NCBI RefSeq assembly: GCF_000829415.1
Contig: NZ_AP014637.1
Coordinates: forward strand, 5,597,001 to 5,661,000
Direction of reading: 5' to 3'
Source: Pseudomonas sp. StFLB209
GTDB lineage: Bacteria > Pseudomonadota > Gammaproteobacteria > Pseudomonadales > Pseudomonadaceae
DNA: 64,000 bases
The notes under the pieces are model-generated. The model saw only the letters and a list, made by a program, of their open reading frames with translations, made no database searches and had not been told where the DNA came from. Made by a program: the position numbers and the translations under genes. Positions 36,989 to 45,811 of this stretch are shown here, one piece after another. Position 1 is the first letter of the stretch. Each line of letters opens with the position of its first letter.

Positions 36989-38026
36989 ATGTTTGAATTC
37001 AAGATATCCCAGCGCTTTAGCCAATGCGCCTGCGCCGTCGCGCTGGCGGTCGTGTCACTGGGCATGGCGACAGGCGCCAGCGCGGCGAGCTTCGAAAAAC
37101 CGGGCGACGGCGTGAAGATCACCCCGGCCTTTCCGACCGTCGATGAAGAACGCTTTCGCGGTGAAATCGCCATCGAGGGTCTGCGTGAGCTGGGTTACAA
37201 CGTCCAGAAACCCAAAGAAACCGAATACGCCACCATGGTCCTGGCGGTTGGCTTCGGCGATGCCGACTTCAGCGTCAACCTGTGGGACAAGTTGCATGCC
37301 AGCTTTTATCAGAAGGCCGGTGGCGACGCGGCGATGATCAAGGCAGGCGACATTCTGCCGGGCGTATTGCAGGGTTACCTGATCGACAAGAAAACCGCCG
37401 ATGCCTACAACATCAAGTACATCACCGACCTGAAGAAACCGGAAATTGCCAAGCTGTTCGATGTGGATGGCGACGGCAAGGCTGACCTGACCGGCTGCAA
37501 CCCCGGCTGGGGCTGCGAGCTGGTGATCGCCCACCACATGAAGGCGTACGAGCTGGACAAGACCGTGCATGTCAACCAGGGCTCCTACTTCGCCCTGATG
37601 GCCGACACCATCACCCGCGCCAAGGCCGGCAAGCCGGTGCTGTATTACACCTGGACCCCGCAATGGGTGGCCGGTGTGCTGGTCGAGGGCAAAGACGTGG
37701 TCTGGCTTGAAGTGCCCAAGACCGACCTGCCGGGCGGCGATAACAGCGTCAACACCCAGTACCAAGGCAAAAACCTCGGCTTTGCCGTGGACAAGGTCGA
37801 AGCCGTCCTGAACCGCAAGTTCGCCGAGAAGAACCCGGCGGCGCTGAAGTTCCTGTCGCTGGTGCAGATCAGCGCCGCCGACGAAAGCGCGCAGAACCTG
37901 AAGATGCAGAACGGCGAAAACAAAGCGGCAGACATCCGTCGCCACACGCAGGAATGGATCACCGCACACCGTGCCGACTTCGACGCCTGGCTGCAGGCCG
38001 CCCGGGACGCCGCCAAGAAGCCGTAA
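36989..38026 (+). CDS. proX: Betaine/onium-binding periplasmic protein (ProX-like)
   Basis: The 345-residue protein has a signal peptide ending near ASAAS (about residue 32) and ProX-type landmarks: TVDEERFRGEIAIEGLRELGY, the FDVDGDGKADLTGCNPGWGC segment with its disulfide pair, and YYTWTPQWVAGVL, whose aromatic residues are expected to cage an onium head group. It delivers substrate to the ProVW-type complex encoded upstream. A large hairpin (38031-38082) separates it from the next gene. Confidence 0.93.
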   Translation: MFEFKISQRFSQCACAVALAVVSLGMATGASAASFEKPGDGVKITPAFPTVDEERFRGEIAIEGLRELGYNVQKPKETEYATMVLAVGFGDADFSVNLWDKLHASFYQKAGGDAAMIKAGDILPGVLQGYLIDKKTADAYNIKYITDLKKPEIAKLFDVDGDGKADLTGCNPGWGCELVIAHHMKAYELDKTVHVNQGSYFALMADTITRAKAGKPVLYYTWTPQWVAGVLVEGKDVVWLEVPKTDLPGGDNSVNTQYQGKNLGFAVDKVEAVLNRKFAEKNPAALKFLSLVQISAADESAQNLKMQNGENKAADIRRHTQEWITAHRADFDAWLQAARDAAKKP

Positions 38027-38030
38027 ACCG

Positions 38031-38082
38031 TTCGCTGGCAAGTCGGCTGCCCCTGTCCGGTGGCAGCCGGCTTGCCAGCGAA
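38031..38082 (+). repeat. Large intercistronic hairpin
   Basis: TTCGCTGGCAAG (38031-38042) pairs with CTTGCCAGCGAA (38071-38082). An inner CGGCTGCC / GGCAGCCG extends the stem to about 20 bp with a single mismatch. No T-run follows. It may be a REP that stabilises the abundant proX transcript or reduces read-through into the DddP-like gene. Confidence 0.75.
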
Positions 38083-38124
38083 GCTTTTGACGACTGGCAT
38101 TACAAGAACAAGGAAAGTCCAGCC

Positions 38125-39471
38125 ATGATGACCTCACCCTTCTCCATCGCGCACCACGCCCGGCGTATCGAGCCGGGCCGCGTTACCGACCGCCCGTGCA
38201 AACCCGACGGCTCGGAAAACAACAACGACCGGGTCGAGATCGGCCCGACCCCGCTGGCCTTCGCCGAGTGGGATGCCCTGGGCCTGCAGGCGCCGAACCT
38301 GGCAGCCATGCGCGAGTACCGCCTGCAACGCATTCGCGAGCAACTGATCAAGTACGATCTGGCCGGCATCCTGCTGTTCGACCCGCTGAACATTCGCTAC
38401 GCCACCGACACCACCAACATGCAACTGTGGACCACTCACAACCCGGCCCGTGCCTGCTTCGTCGCGGCCAGCGGCCATGTGGTGCTGTGGGATTTTCACG
38501 GTTGCGATCATCTTTCAAGGCACCTGCCGCTGATCAGCGAACTGCGCAGCGGCGCGTCGTTTTTCTACTTCGAAACCGGCGAGCACACCGACCTGCACGC
38601 TAAACGCTTCGCCGGGCAAATCAATGAACTGCTGCGCAACCACGCAGGCTCCAACCGCCGCCTGGCCGTGGACCGCATCGAGGTGGCCGGCCTGCGTGCC
38701 CTCGATGCACTGGGCATCGAAGTGCACAGCGGCCAGCAAGTCACCGAACTGGCGCGAGTCATCAAGGGTCCGGACGAGATCCTCGCCATGCGCTGCGCGG
38801 TGGCGTCCTGCGAAGCATCTATCGCCGAGATGCGCCTGGCGATGCGCGCCGGCGCCACCGAGAACGACGTCTGGGCCGCGCTGCATGCCGGCAATATCCG
38901 CCGCGGCGGCGAGTGGATCGAAACCCGGATTCTCAGTTCCGGCCCGCGCACCAATCCCTGGTATCAGGAATCGGGGCCACGGGTACTGAGCGATGGCGAC
39001 CTGCTGAGCTTCGACACCGATCTGATCGGCGTGTACGGCATGTGCGTGGACATGTCGCGCAGCTGGATCTGCGGCGACCTGGAGCCGAGCGCCGAGCAAA
39101 AACGCCTGTACCGCATCGCCCATCAACACATCAGCGTCAACACCCAGATGGTGCGCCCCGGCGTCAGCTTCGCCGAGCTGACCGCCCAGGGTCATCGCCT
39201 GCCCGAGAGCTGCCGCGCCCAGCGTTACGGGGTGATGTTCCACGGCGTGGGCCTGTGTGACGAATACCCCTGCATCCGCTACCCCGAAGATTTTGAGTCG
39301 CACGGCTATGCCGGCGAGCTGGAGCCGGGCATGGCGCTGTGCGTGGAGGCCTATATCGGCGAGGTTGGCGGCAAGGACGGTATCAAGCTGGAGAACCAGT
39401 TGCTGGTGACCGAGACCGGCTGTGAAGTGCTGACCCATTACCCGTTCGAGAGCAGCTTTCTCAACGATTGA
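38125..39471 (+). CDS. DddP-like M24-family protein (candidate DMSP lyase)
   Basis: The 448-residue protein has the pita-bread fold of creatinase/M24 peptidases, but its motifs match the DMSP lyase DddP as I remember it: NNNDRVEIGPTPLAFAEW, FDPLNIRYATDTTNMQLW, RVIKGPDEILAMRC and RRGGEWIETRILSSGPRTNPW. Candidate metal ligands are Asp297, Asp299, Asp309, His373, Glu408 and Glu423, with Asp379 in HGVGLCDE as the catalytic-base candidate. These lie at a constant +2 from the ligand numbers I recall for a Roseobacter DddP. The ATG at 38125 has AGGAAA upstream. DddP would split DMSP to acrylate and DMS. A related role on a betaine is possible, since the neighbouring Rieske system points to demethylation. 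Confidence 0.82.
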   Translation: MMTSPFSIAHHARRIEPGRVTDRPCKPDGSENNNDRVEIGPTPLAFAEWDALGLQAPNLAAMREYRLQRIREQLIKYDLAGILLFDPLNIRYATDTTNMQLWTTHNPARACFVAASGHVVLWDFHGCDHLSRHLPLISELRSGASFFYFETGEHTDLHAKRFAGQINELLRNHAGSNRRLAVDRIEVAGLRALDALGIEVHSGQQVTELARVIKGPDEILAMRCAVASCEASIAEMRLAMRAGATENDVWAALHAGNIRRGGEWIETRILSSGPRTNPWYQESGPRVLSDGDLLSFDTDLIGVYGMCVDMSRSWICGDLEPSAEQKRLYRIAHQHISVNTQMVRPGVSFAELTAQGHRLPESCRAQRYGVMFHGVGLCDEYPCIRYPEDFESHGYAGELEPGMALCVEAYIGEVGGKDGIKLENQLLVTETGCEVLTHYPFESSFLND

Positions 39472-39509
39472 TTTGCATCGCCGCAGTTTTTGTAAAAGGA
39501 GAAGTAGCA

Positions 39510-40712
39510 ATGAGTACAGGCAACAGAGGCGTGGTGTACCTGGGGGCCGGCAAGGTCGAAGTCCAGAACATCGATTACCCGAAAATGCAGGACCCGCGCG
39601 GCAAGAAGATTGAGCACGGTGTGATCCTCAAGGTGGTCGCCACCAACATCTGTGGTTCCGACCAGCACATGGTGCGTGGCCGTACCACGGCGCAGATCGG
39701 CCTGGTATTGGGCCACGAGATCACCGGTGAAGTGATCGAGAAAGGCTCGGACGTCGAGAGCCTGAAAATCGGTGACCTGGTCTCGGTGCCGTTCAACGTG
39801 GCGTGCGGTCGTTGCCGCTCGTGCAAAGAGATGCACACCGGCGTGTGCCTGACCGTCAACCCGGCCCGTCCGGGCGGTGCTTACGGTTACGTTGACATGG
39901 GCGACTGGACCGGTGGCCAGGCCGAGTACGTGCTGGTGCCCTACGCCGACTTCAACCTGCTGAAACTGCCGAACCGCGACAAGGCCATGGAAAAGATCCG
40001 TGACCTGACCTGCCTGTCGGACATTCTGCCTACCGGCTTCCACGGTGCGGTGACCGCTGGCGTTGGCCCAGGCAGCACGGTCTATGTCGCCGGTGCCGGC
40101 CCTGTGGGTCTGGCCGCTGCCGCTTCGGCGCGCCTGCTCGGCGCTGCCGTGGTGATCGTCGGTGACCTGAACCCTGCGCGTCTGGCGCATGCCAAGGCCC
40201 AGGGTTTTGAAATCGCCGACCTGTCGACCGACACCCCGCTGCACGAACAGATCGCCGCGCTGCTGGGCGAGCCGGAAGTGGACTGCGCAATCGACGCCGT
40301 GGGCTTCGAAGCCCGTGGTCATGGCCATGAAGGTGCCAAGCACGAGGCGCCGGCCACGGTGCTCAACTCGTTGATGCAGGTGACTCGCGTGGCGGGCAAG
40401 ATCGGTATTCCGGGCCTGTACGTGACCGAAGACCCCGGTGCGGTAGACGCGGCGGCCAAAAACGGCGCCCTGAGCATCCGCTTCGGCTTGGGCTGGGCCA
40501 AGTCGCACAGCTTCCACACCGGCCAGACCCCGACCATGAAGTACAACCGCCAGCTGATGCAGGCGATCATGTGGGACCGTCTGAACATCGCTGAAATCGT
40601 TGGCGTGCAGGTGATCAGCCTGGATCAGGCACCGGCTGGCTACGGCGAGTTCGATGCAGGCGTGCCGAAGAAATTCGTCATCGATCCGCACAAGACCTTC
40701 AGCGCCGCCTGA
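39510..40712 (+). CDS. fdhA: Glutathione-independent formaldehyde dehydrogenase
   Basis: The 400-residue zinc enzyme closely resembles P. putida formaldehyde dehydrogenase along its whole length. The catalytic zinc ligands are Cys48, His69 and Glu70 nearby, and the structural zinc Cys are 99, 102, 105 and 113. The NAD motif is VAGAGPVGLAAAASARLLG. The start has a strong AAAGGAG. It oxidises free formaldehyde (or dismutates it with tightly bound NAD). As last gene of the importer operon it would remove formaldehyde released by the Rieske demethylase. Confidence 0.95.
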   Translation: MSTGNRGVVYLGAGKVEVQNIDYPKMQDPRGKKIEHGVILKVVATNICGSDQHMVRGRTTAQIGLVLGHEITGEVIEKGSDVESLKIGDLVSVPFNVACGRCRSCKEMHTGVCLTVNPARPGGAYGYVDMGDWTGGQAEYVLVPYADFNLLKLPNRDKAMEKIRDLTCLSDILPTGFHGAVTAGVGPGSTVYVAGAGPVGLAAAASARLLGAAVVIVGDLNPARLAHAKAQGFEIADLSTDTPLHEQIAALLGEPEVDCAIDAVGFEARGHGHEGAKHEAPATVLNSLMQVTRVAGKIGIPGLYVTEDPGAVDAAAKNGALSIRFGLGWAKSHSFHTGQTPTMKYNRQLMQAIMWDRLNIAEIVGVQVISLDQAPAGYGEFDAGVPKKFVIDPHKTFSAA

Positions 40713-40740
40713 GCGTCACGCCAGCCGCACTACTGATCTC

Positions 40741-40846
40741 TGTGGGAGCGACCTTGGTATGGGCGGCATTCCGACGAAAGGGCCAGGAAAGTCACAGCAT
40801 CTGCTGCGAATGTGCCGCCGCCTTCGCTAGCAAGCCAGCTCCCACA
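40741..40846. repeat. REP/REPIN
   Basis: The element is delimited by tgtgggagcgaccttgg and caagccagctcccaca, with the core cacagcatctgctgcgaatgtgccgcc. It lies between convergent fdhA and a hypothetical gene and is followed by the taatagaacagtatcg unit also seen near the other copies. Confidence 0.78.
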
Positions 40847-40899
40847 CGTCTAATAGAACAGTATCGAGGCGAGCAGTAAGGGGCCGGGTCTTCTGCACA

Positions 40900-41856
40900 T
40901 CAGCAGGCCCAGTCCAGCTCCATCTTCACCAGGTCGATCTGGCCGTTGCCGCTACCGAAGTTGAAGCCGCCGAAATCCTCTTCGATCTCCAGATAGCGCG
41001 GGCCGAACTCCGGGTAGCCCTGCACCGGGAACATGGTCCCGCCAAGGTGATTGCGGGCATGCCAGCGCTCCAGATTCTGCGCCGTACCGGCATCGCTGAA
41101 ACCCTGGATGTAACCGCTGTCCTTGCACTCCTCATCCCACTCGCGTGGCGGCTTGCCGACATTCGGGTCGTCCTCGCGCTGTTCGGCGCGGATGGCAAAG
41201 GCAGTGTCGATACCCGCCTCCCGGCCCTCACCGGGCAGCCACTCATAAGCATCGGAGCCTGGGTTACGCACTTTTTCATACCCCAGGTATTCGAAATAGC
41301 TGTGCTCAAGCCAACGTGGCGCCTTGCCCAGCAGCGGATTGCCGCTCAGTGCCGGCGGCTCGCACAACGCCGCGTCAAACTCGGCCTGGGTCAGCCAGAT
41401 CGCCGCGTAATGGGTGCCGAGAATGTCACTCATGTCGAACTGCTTTGGGTGGCGCGCCTGCCGATGGGTCCAGAACGGCAGCAGATGCGCATCAGCCGGT
41501 GGTTCGTCAGCCAGAGGTGCGGCAAAGAATGCTTCGATAGCCTCACTGGACTCCAGCTCTTCGAACTGGTCATCGACGAACAGGCTCAACGCCACGAACG
41601 GCTCACCCTGGCCGCGATACTGCGCCGGCACATGCAGCGTGAAGGCGTGGCGCAACGGGTAACCGTAGACCGGACTCAGCGGCCATTGCGCCGGCGTGAT
41701 GCCCGGCGGCCGGCCCAGGCTCCAGCCGCCGGCCCATGGCGCGCCACGGTCGGCTACTGGCAGGGGCTGTTGCGGGTCGCGCAGCAGATCCCAGGCGGTG
41801 GTCAGGGTCGGGTCAGCGAGCAGTTGAGGCGTTGCGCAGGAAGATGTGTCAGTCAT
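40900..41856 (-). CDS. Hypothetical protein, possibly DUF1963-like
   Basis: The 318-residue soluble protein has no signal or membrane segment. It is acidic and rich in Trp, Pro and Gly, with a segment GGWSLGRPPGITPAQWPLSPVYGYPLRHAFTLHVP that recalls DUF1963 (YwqG-like) proteins, and a C-terminal GGFNFGSGNGQIDLVKMEL strand. The family assignment is tentative. It stands alone between a REP and the TonB receptor promoter. Confidence 0.7.
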   Translation of the reverse strand: MTDTSSCATPQLLADPTLTTAWDLLRDPQQPLPVADRGAPWAGGWSLGRPPGITPAQWPLSPVYGYPLRHAFTLHVPAQYRGQGEPFVALSLFVDDQFEELESSEAIEAFFAAPLADEPPADAHLLPFWTHRQARHPKQFDMSDILGTHYAAIWLTQAEFDAALCEPPALSGNPLLGKAPRWLEHSYFEYLGYEKVRNPGSDAYEWLPGEGREAGIDTAFAIRAEQREDDPNVGKPPREWDEECKDSGYIQGFSDAGTAQNLERWHARNHLGGTMFPVQGYPEFGPRYLEIEEDFGGFNFGSGNGQIDLVKMELDWAC

Positions 41857-42226
41857 GATCGAGCTTGCCTGGATGGTTACAGATGGCTATCAGACCACGG
41901 TCGTGGCGGTTTTATCAGCAGCCGGAGAAAATTCCAGCGCAGACTGATGCAGCAGGTATCGGAAGCAGCACGAATTAAATCAGATTAATTAATATTAAAA
42001 TCAATAATAATTCTTAAAAAGCATGATTAGCTTATAGCCAAATATGCTTTCCTCGGCTTTTTTAAAAAGCATATCTTTTATCCAACCCGACCCCACGACA
42101 TGGCGGAGGCCATGGACTTCTGTTGCCGCGTGTGGGGCGGGCGAACTGCCGCCGACTTTCCAGTGCCCGCCGCTCAGCAGTTTCCGACATCACGACCCCG
42201 ATCGCTGCATGACAGGAAACGTATCA
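41857..42226 (+). promoter_or_regulatory. 370-bp upstream region with a sulfur-gene-type leader
   Basis: An AT-rich tract at 41976-42075 contains CATGATTAGCTTATAGC (42022-42038), flanked by the dyad AAAGCAT (42018-42024) / ATGCTTT (42044-42050). CCCGACCCC (42086-42094) and GGAGGCCAT (42105-42113) follow. The same order and spacing occurs before the sulfonate-binding protein gene at 50042. A short frame from 42112 begins Met-Asp-Phe-Cys-Cys and could be a cysteine-sensing leader peptide, but its ribosome site is too close for comfort. Confidence 0.6.
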
Positions 42227-44368
42227 ATGCCCAACATCCCTTATCCTTTGCAACCGCTGCTGCTGGCCATGACTCTGGGCGTCCCGGCGCTGGCCAGTGC
42301 TGCCGAAGAAGACCGTTTGCCCACGGTGACGGTCACCGCCGAACACCGCGAAGAAAACCTGCAAAAAACCCCGGTGGCGATCAGCGCCTTTGACCAGACC
42401 ACCTTGCAGGACCAGCAAATCAACAACGTGCGTGACCTGTCTGGCAGGGTGCCGAACCTGACCCTGCCGCGTCAGTCGATTTCCTACAGCGCACAGACCT
42501 ACGGGATCCGCGGGATCGGCGAGACCGACCCGATCCAGGAAGCGGCTGTTGCGGTGTATGCCGATGACCTGTACATCCCCCGCGCCATTTCATCGATGCT
42601 GGACTTCAACGATGTGGAACGGGTCGAGGTGTTGCGTGGCCCGCAAGGCACGCTGTACGGCCGCAATAGCGCGGCCGGGGCGATCCGGGTCATCACCCGT
42701 GACCCCGACCAGAGCAGCCGTGGTTTCTTCGAGCTGGGCGCCGGCAACTATGACGCGCGTAACGCTCGCCTGCTGGTCAGTGGCCCGCTGGTGGACAACA
42801 CCCTGTATGGCAGCTTCTCGGCGATTCGCCTGACCCGCGACGGCACCGTGCACAACCGCACCACCGACAAGGACGTCAATAACGTCGACATCCAGAGTTA
42901 TCGCGGCAAGCTGCGCTGGGCGCCGGATGAGTCGCCATGGGATGTGCAATTGACCCTGGCTGCCACCGTCGACCGTGGCGATACCACCAGCTACACGCCA
43001 TTCAACGTGGCCAACGAGCACTATGACAAGTTCACCACCTACAACAGCCTGACGCCGAAGAACAAGCTCGACCAGGGCAGCGCCGTGCTGCGGGCGATCT
43101 ACAGCATTGACGACAACCTATCGTTCAAATCTGTCACCGCCTGGTCCGAGTTCGACCAGCCGGTGGACTACGACAACTCCGGTAAAGCCAATAGCGGCAA
43201 TGCCTCGCCGATCCAGAACAACCTGATCACCTACAAGCAGCGTTATGCGACCCAGGAGTTCCAACTCAATGGTGACTATGACCGCTTCAGCTACACCCTG
43301 GGCCTGTTCCTTTATAAAGAGCGCTTTCGTGCCGAGCGCGACAGCCTGACCTACTCGGTAGCGACCGACCGGGTCAACGCCAGCGGCCAGTACAGCACCA
43401 CAGACACCGAAAGCTACGCGCTGTATGGCCAGAGCAATTACAAGCTGACCCCGCGCCTGTCGCTGACCACCGGGCTGCGCTACACCTACGAGCACAAGAA
43501 CTTCGATTACCAGAACTACGCCATTACCCCGGCGCGGCAAATCACCGGCATCAACTTCAGTGCCGAACCCAGCGAGTCGTGGTCTTCGGTCAGCCCTAAA
43601 ATTGGTCTGGAATACGCCTGGACCGATGATCTGATCCAGTACGGATATGTCGCCCGCGGCTTCAAGGCCGGCGGCTTCGACAACCGCGCCCCGACCCGGG
43701 TAGCGGCTGAACAGGGCTTTGACCCGGAGAACGTCACCACTTACGAAATCGGTTTCAAGGGCGACTTTGCCGACGGCCGCCTGCGCAGCAACCTCGCGTT
43801 CTTTTACAACGATTATGACGACCTGCAGACCAACGCCTGGGACCCGGCGATCAGCGCCAACCTGCGCACCAACGTCGGCAGCGCCCACACCTATGGTGTA
43901 GAACTGGAAAACACCGCACTGCTGACCCGCGACCTGCGCCTGACCGCTAACCTCGGTTACCTGAAAAGCCAGTACGACGACTTCCAGAATGCCAGTGGTC
44001 CGGGGGTAAGTGCCGACGGCAAGGAAATGATCTTCGCCCCCAAATGGAACGCCAGCCTGGGCCTGAGCTGGACGGTGCCGGTGAACCTGCCCGGCGCACT
44101 GGTGGCCAGCACCGATTATCAGTACCAGACCCGCTCATACGCCAACCCGCTCAACGCCGACATCTACGAGGTGCCGGCCCAGGGCTTCTGGAATGCGGCC
44201 ACCAGCTACAGCAGCGGCGACGGGCACTGGACCACCACGGTTTCGGTGAAAAACATCCTCGACCGCGCCTATCCGCAAGGGGTGAGTTATTCAGCGGCGA
44301 GCAACACCTCGCACTACGTGATCAACGACCCACGCACCGTGCTGTTGAGCGTGCGGTACGATCTTTGA
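42227..44368 (+). CDS. TonB-dependent outer-membrane receptor, sulfur-poor
   Basis: The 713-residue receptor has a signal peptide ending near ASAAE, a TonB-box-like segment LPTVTVTA, a plug domain (about 45-165; RVEVLRGPQGTLYGRNSAAGAIRVIT) and a long beta-barrel ending in an aromatic-containing strand (TVLLSVRYDL). The ATG at 42227 has AGGAAA upstream. The mature protein has only two Met and no Cys in nearly 690 residues, and its promoter matches that of a sulfonate-binding protein gene. A role in importing an organosulfur compound during sulfate limitation is therefore likelier than iron uptake. The substrate is unknown. Confidence 0.9.
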   Translation: MPNIPYPLQPLLLAMTLGVPALASAAEEDRLPTVTVTAEHREENLQKTPVAISAFDQTTLQDQQINNVRDLSGRVPNLTLPRQSISYSAQTYGIRGIGETDPIQEAAVAVYADDLYIPRAISSMLDFNDVERVEVLRGPQGTLYGRNSAAGAIRVITRDPDQSSRGFFELGAGNYDARNARLLVSGPLVDNTLYGSFSAIRLTRDGTVHNRTTDKDVNNVDIQSYRGKLRWAPDESPWDVQLTLAATVDRGDTTSYTPFNVANEHYDKFTTYNSLTPKNKLDQGSAVLRAIYSIDDNLSFKSVTAWSEFDQPVDYDNSGKANSGNASPIQNNLITYKQRYATQEFQLNGDYDRFSYTLGLFLYKERFRAERDSLTYSVATDRVNASGQYSTTDTESYALYGQSNYKLTPRLSLTTGLRYTYEHKNFDYQNYAITPARQITGINFSAEPSESWSSVSPKIGLEYAWTDDLIQYGYVARGFKAGGFDNRAPTRVAAEQGFDPENVTTYEIGFKGDFADGRLRSNLAFFYNDYDDLQTNAWDPAISANLRTNVGSAHTYGVELENTALLTRDLRLTANLGYLKSQYDDFQNASGPGVSADGKEMIFAPKWNASLGLSWTVPVNLPGALVASTDYQYQTRSYANPLNADIYEVPAQGFWNAATSYSSGDGHWTTTVSVKNILDRAYPQGVSYSAASNTSHYVINDPRTVLLSVRYDL

Positions 44369-44396
44369 TGCTACCGGGCCAATACGGGTCCATTAG

Positions 44397-44575
44397 CGTG
44401 GAGAGAGTGGCCGGCCGGCGCTCCGGCTACCGACCAACAGGCCAGTAGATTCGCAGCAGATGCAGTGATTTTACTGACCTGCTCGCGAGCAGAGCACCCT
44501 CCCACAAGGTGCCGAGTAAGCACAAAACCAATGCTCGGCACAAAACTGTGGGAGGCAGCTCTGCTGGCGAATGCA
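44397..44575. repeat. REP/REPIN cluster (reverse orientation)
   Basis: Read on the minus strand, the element starts tgtgggagggtgctctgctcgcgagcagg, continues with the core cactgcatctgctgcgaat and ends in REP arms rich in ccggccggc. A second half-unit (ctgtgggaggcagctctgctggcgaa) follows at 44547-44573. It lies between the TonB receptor and a convergent gene. Confidence 0.72.
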
Positions 44576-44608
44576 GCGCCCTGCGGGCCTGATTGAGCAG
44601 AAGTGGTA

Positions 44609-45511
44609 TCAGCCCAGAATCGAAAACTCAAATCCGGTGCTAGTGATCGCAATGCCAGATATATCAATTGTCACCGTGTCCTTGTCAGTCACGGTGAAAA
44701 TGCTTCGTGTCGCACCATCGCCGACGTTGAGGACGTTTACATCCTTAAAGTCTTTGAACACATTATTGGCATCTACGATGCTCAAGATCGTGCCCCCCAA
44801 CTGAATCGAGGCCCCCACAGGCATGTCGGCGTATATCTTCAAGCGGGTGCCATTCACGTCGAGCTTGATCTGATTGAACGAATTCGGGATGTCCCACTCA
44901 TCTCCTGAGCCGACCGTAAAGGTAGCCAGCGTTGTATCGTCCGTTGAAAAAGCGCCCAGCGTACGGCCTTCAAAACTGATCGCTTTAGGCGTTGCTGGCG
45001 CAACGACGGGATTATCAAAGTAATTATTGATCGCCTGTGCCACGGTCAGTGAGCCTGCGTCACTGGTGACGTAGGTCAACATTGCCTTGGCGTAGACAAG
45101 ATTGTTTCCAGACACTGACGCCGCGAACTTCTGACCGACCTCAAGCTTGTTTTGCAGCAATTGCTGGTCACTGCCGGTGCCATTCACGATCGCATCGATA
45201 AACTCGTGAATCATGATGGCGCGATCCTGCAAACTATCCAGACGCCCCTGCCAATACTGGCCACCCCCAATATCGGGGGTGCGACTCAATGTGTTCTGGT
45301 ACAGGCTATTCAACAGCCCCTGATCAGTGATGTCAGGTCCAACCATCAAAGTCGCTTCTTTACTGAGCAAAAAACTGCCAATGACCTCATCGAAGGTCAA
45401 ACCTGCATCCATCTGCGCATTCCAATAAGCCAGCCCGCCTTTATCAGGGGCGCGTCCGAAGGCGGCCACATACAGAGCGGTTATGGACTGGGAATTATCG
45501 AGAGCGGCCAT
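44609..45511 (-). CDS. DUF4214 domain-containing protein
   Basis: The 300-residue protein has two DUF4214-like repeats in its first 180 residues (ITALYVAAFGRAPDKGGLAYWNAQMDAG and NSLYQNTLSRTPDIGGGQYWQGRLDSLQ), followed by a beta-rich C-terminal half. No signal peptide is present from the ATG at 45511, which has AGGAA upstream. DUF4214 regions occur in secreted RTX and S-layer-type proteins, so type I secretion or surface attachment is possible. No export genes are adjacent. Confidence 0.85.
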   Translation of the reverse strand: MAALDNSQSITALYVAAFGRAPDKGGLAYWNAQMDAGLTFDEVIGSFLLSKEATLMVGPDITDQGLLNSLYQNTLSRTPDIGGGQYWQGRLDSLQDRAIMIHEFIDAIVNGTGSDQQLLQNKLEVGQKFAASVSGNNLVYAKAMLTYVTSDAGSLTVAQAINNYFDNPVVAPATPKAISFEGRTLGAFSTDDTTLATFTVGSGDEWDIPNSFNQIKLDVNGTRLKIYADMPVGASIQLGGTILSIVDANNVFKDFKDVNVLNVGDGATRSIFTVTDKDTVTIDISGIAITSTGFEFSILG

Positions 45512-45581
45512 GAGCGTTCCTTGGTGGTTTTTATTAGAGTAGGAACCCATTCTGCCACTATCACCTGTGCCTCAGGAATAC

Positions 45582-45806
45582 CTATCCGGTTGACGACTCA
45601 TGATGAGAGGACGGTAGCGAGTCCGGGGCGAGCTCCTCACGATCCGCAATAGCTGGCTCATCGGTGGCCGGTAACCGGTCAGGGTCACCGGGCCACTGAG
45701 GATCAGCGTCGGGCAGATCAAGAGGTGCAGGCTCCAGCGGCTGATCAACAGGCAGCGTAGCCGCGTGGTCAGCACTCTGATCGGTCGCATCTGCGTCACT
45801 TGTCAT
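45582..45806 (-). CDS. Small acidic protein of unknown function
   Basis: The 74-residue frame is very rich in Asp, Glu, Pro and Ala (for example DPQWPGDPDRLPATDEPA) and looks disordered. Its ATG lies five bases after the stop of the small gene upstream on the same strand, which suggests translational coupling. It lacks a strong ribosome site of its own. Function is unknown. Confidence 0.5.
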   Translation of the reverse strand: MTSDADATDQSADHAATLPVDQPLEPAPLDLPDADPQWPGDPDRLPATDEPAIADREELAPDSLPSSHHESSTG

Positions 45807-45811
45807 GGCAT

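Noticed and set aside
42227..44368. Siderophore receptor
   Set aside because: No Fur-box-like 19-bp palindrome was seen upstream and no siderophore genes are nearby. The sulfur-poor composition and shared sulfur-gene leader point elsewhere.
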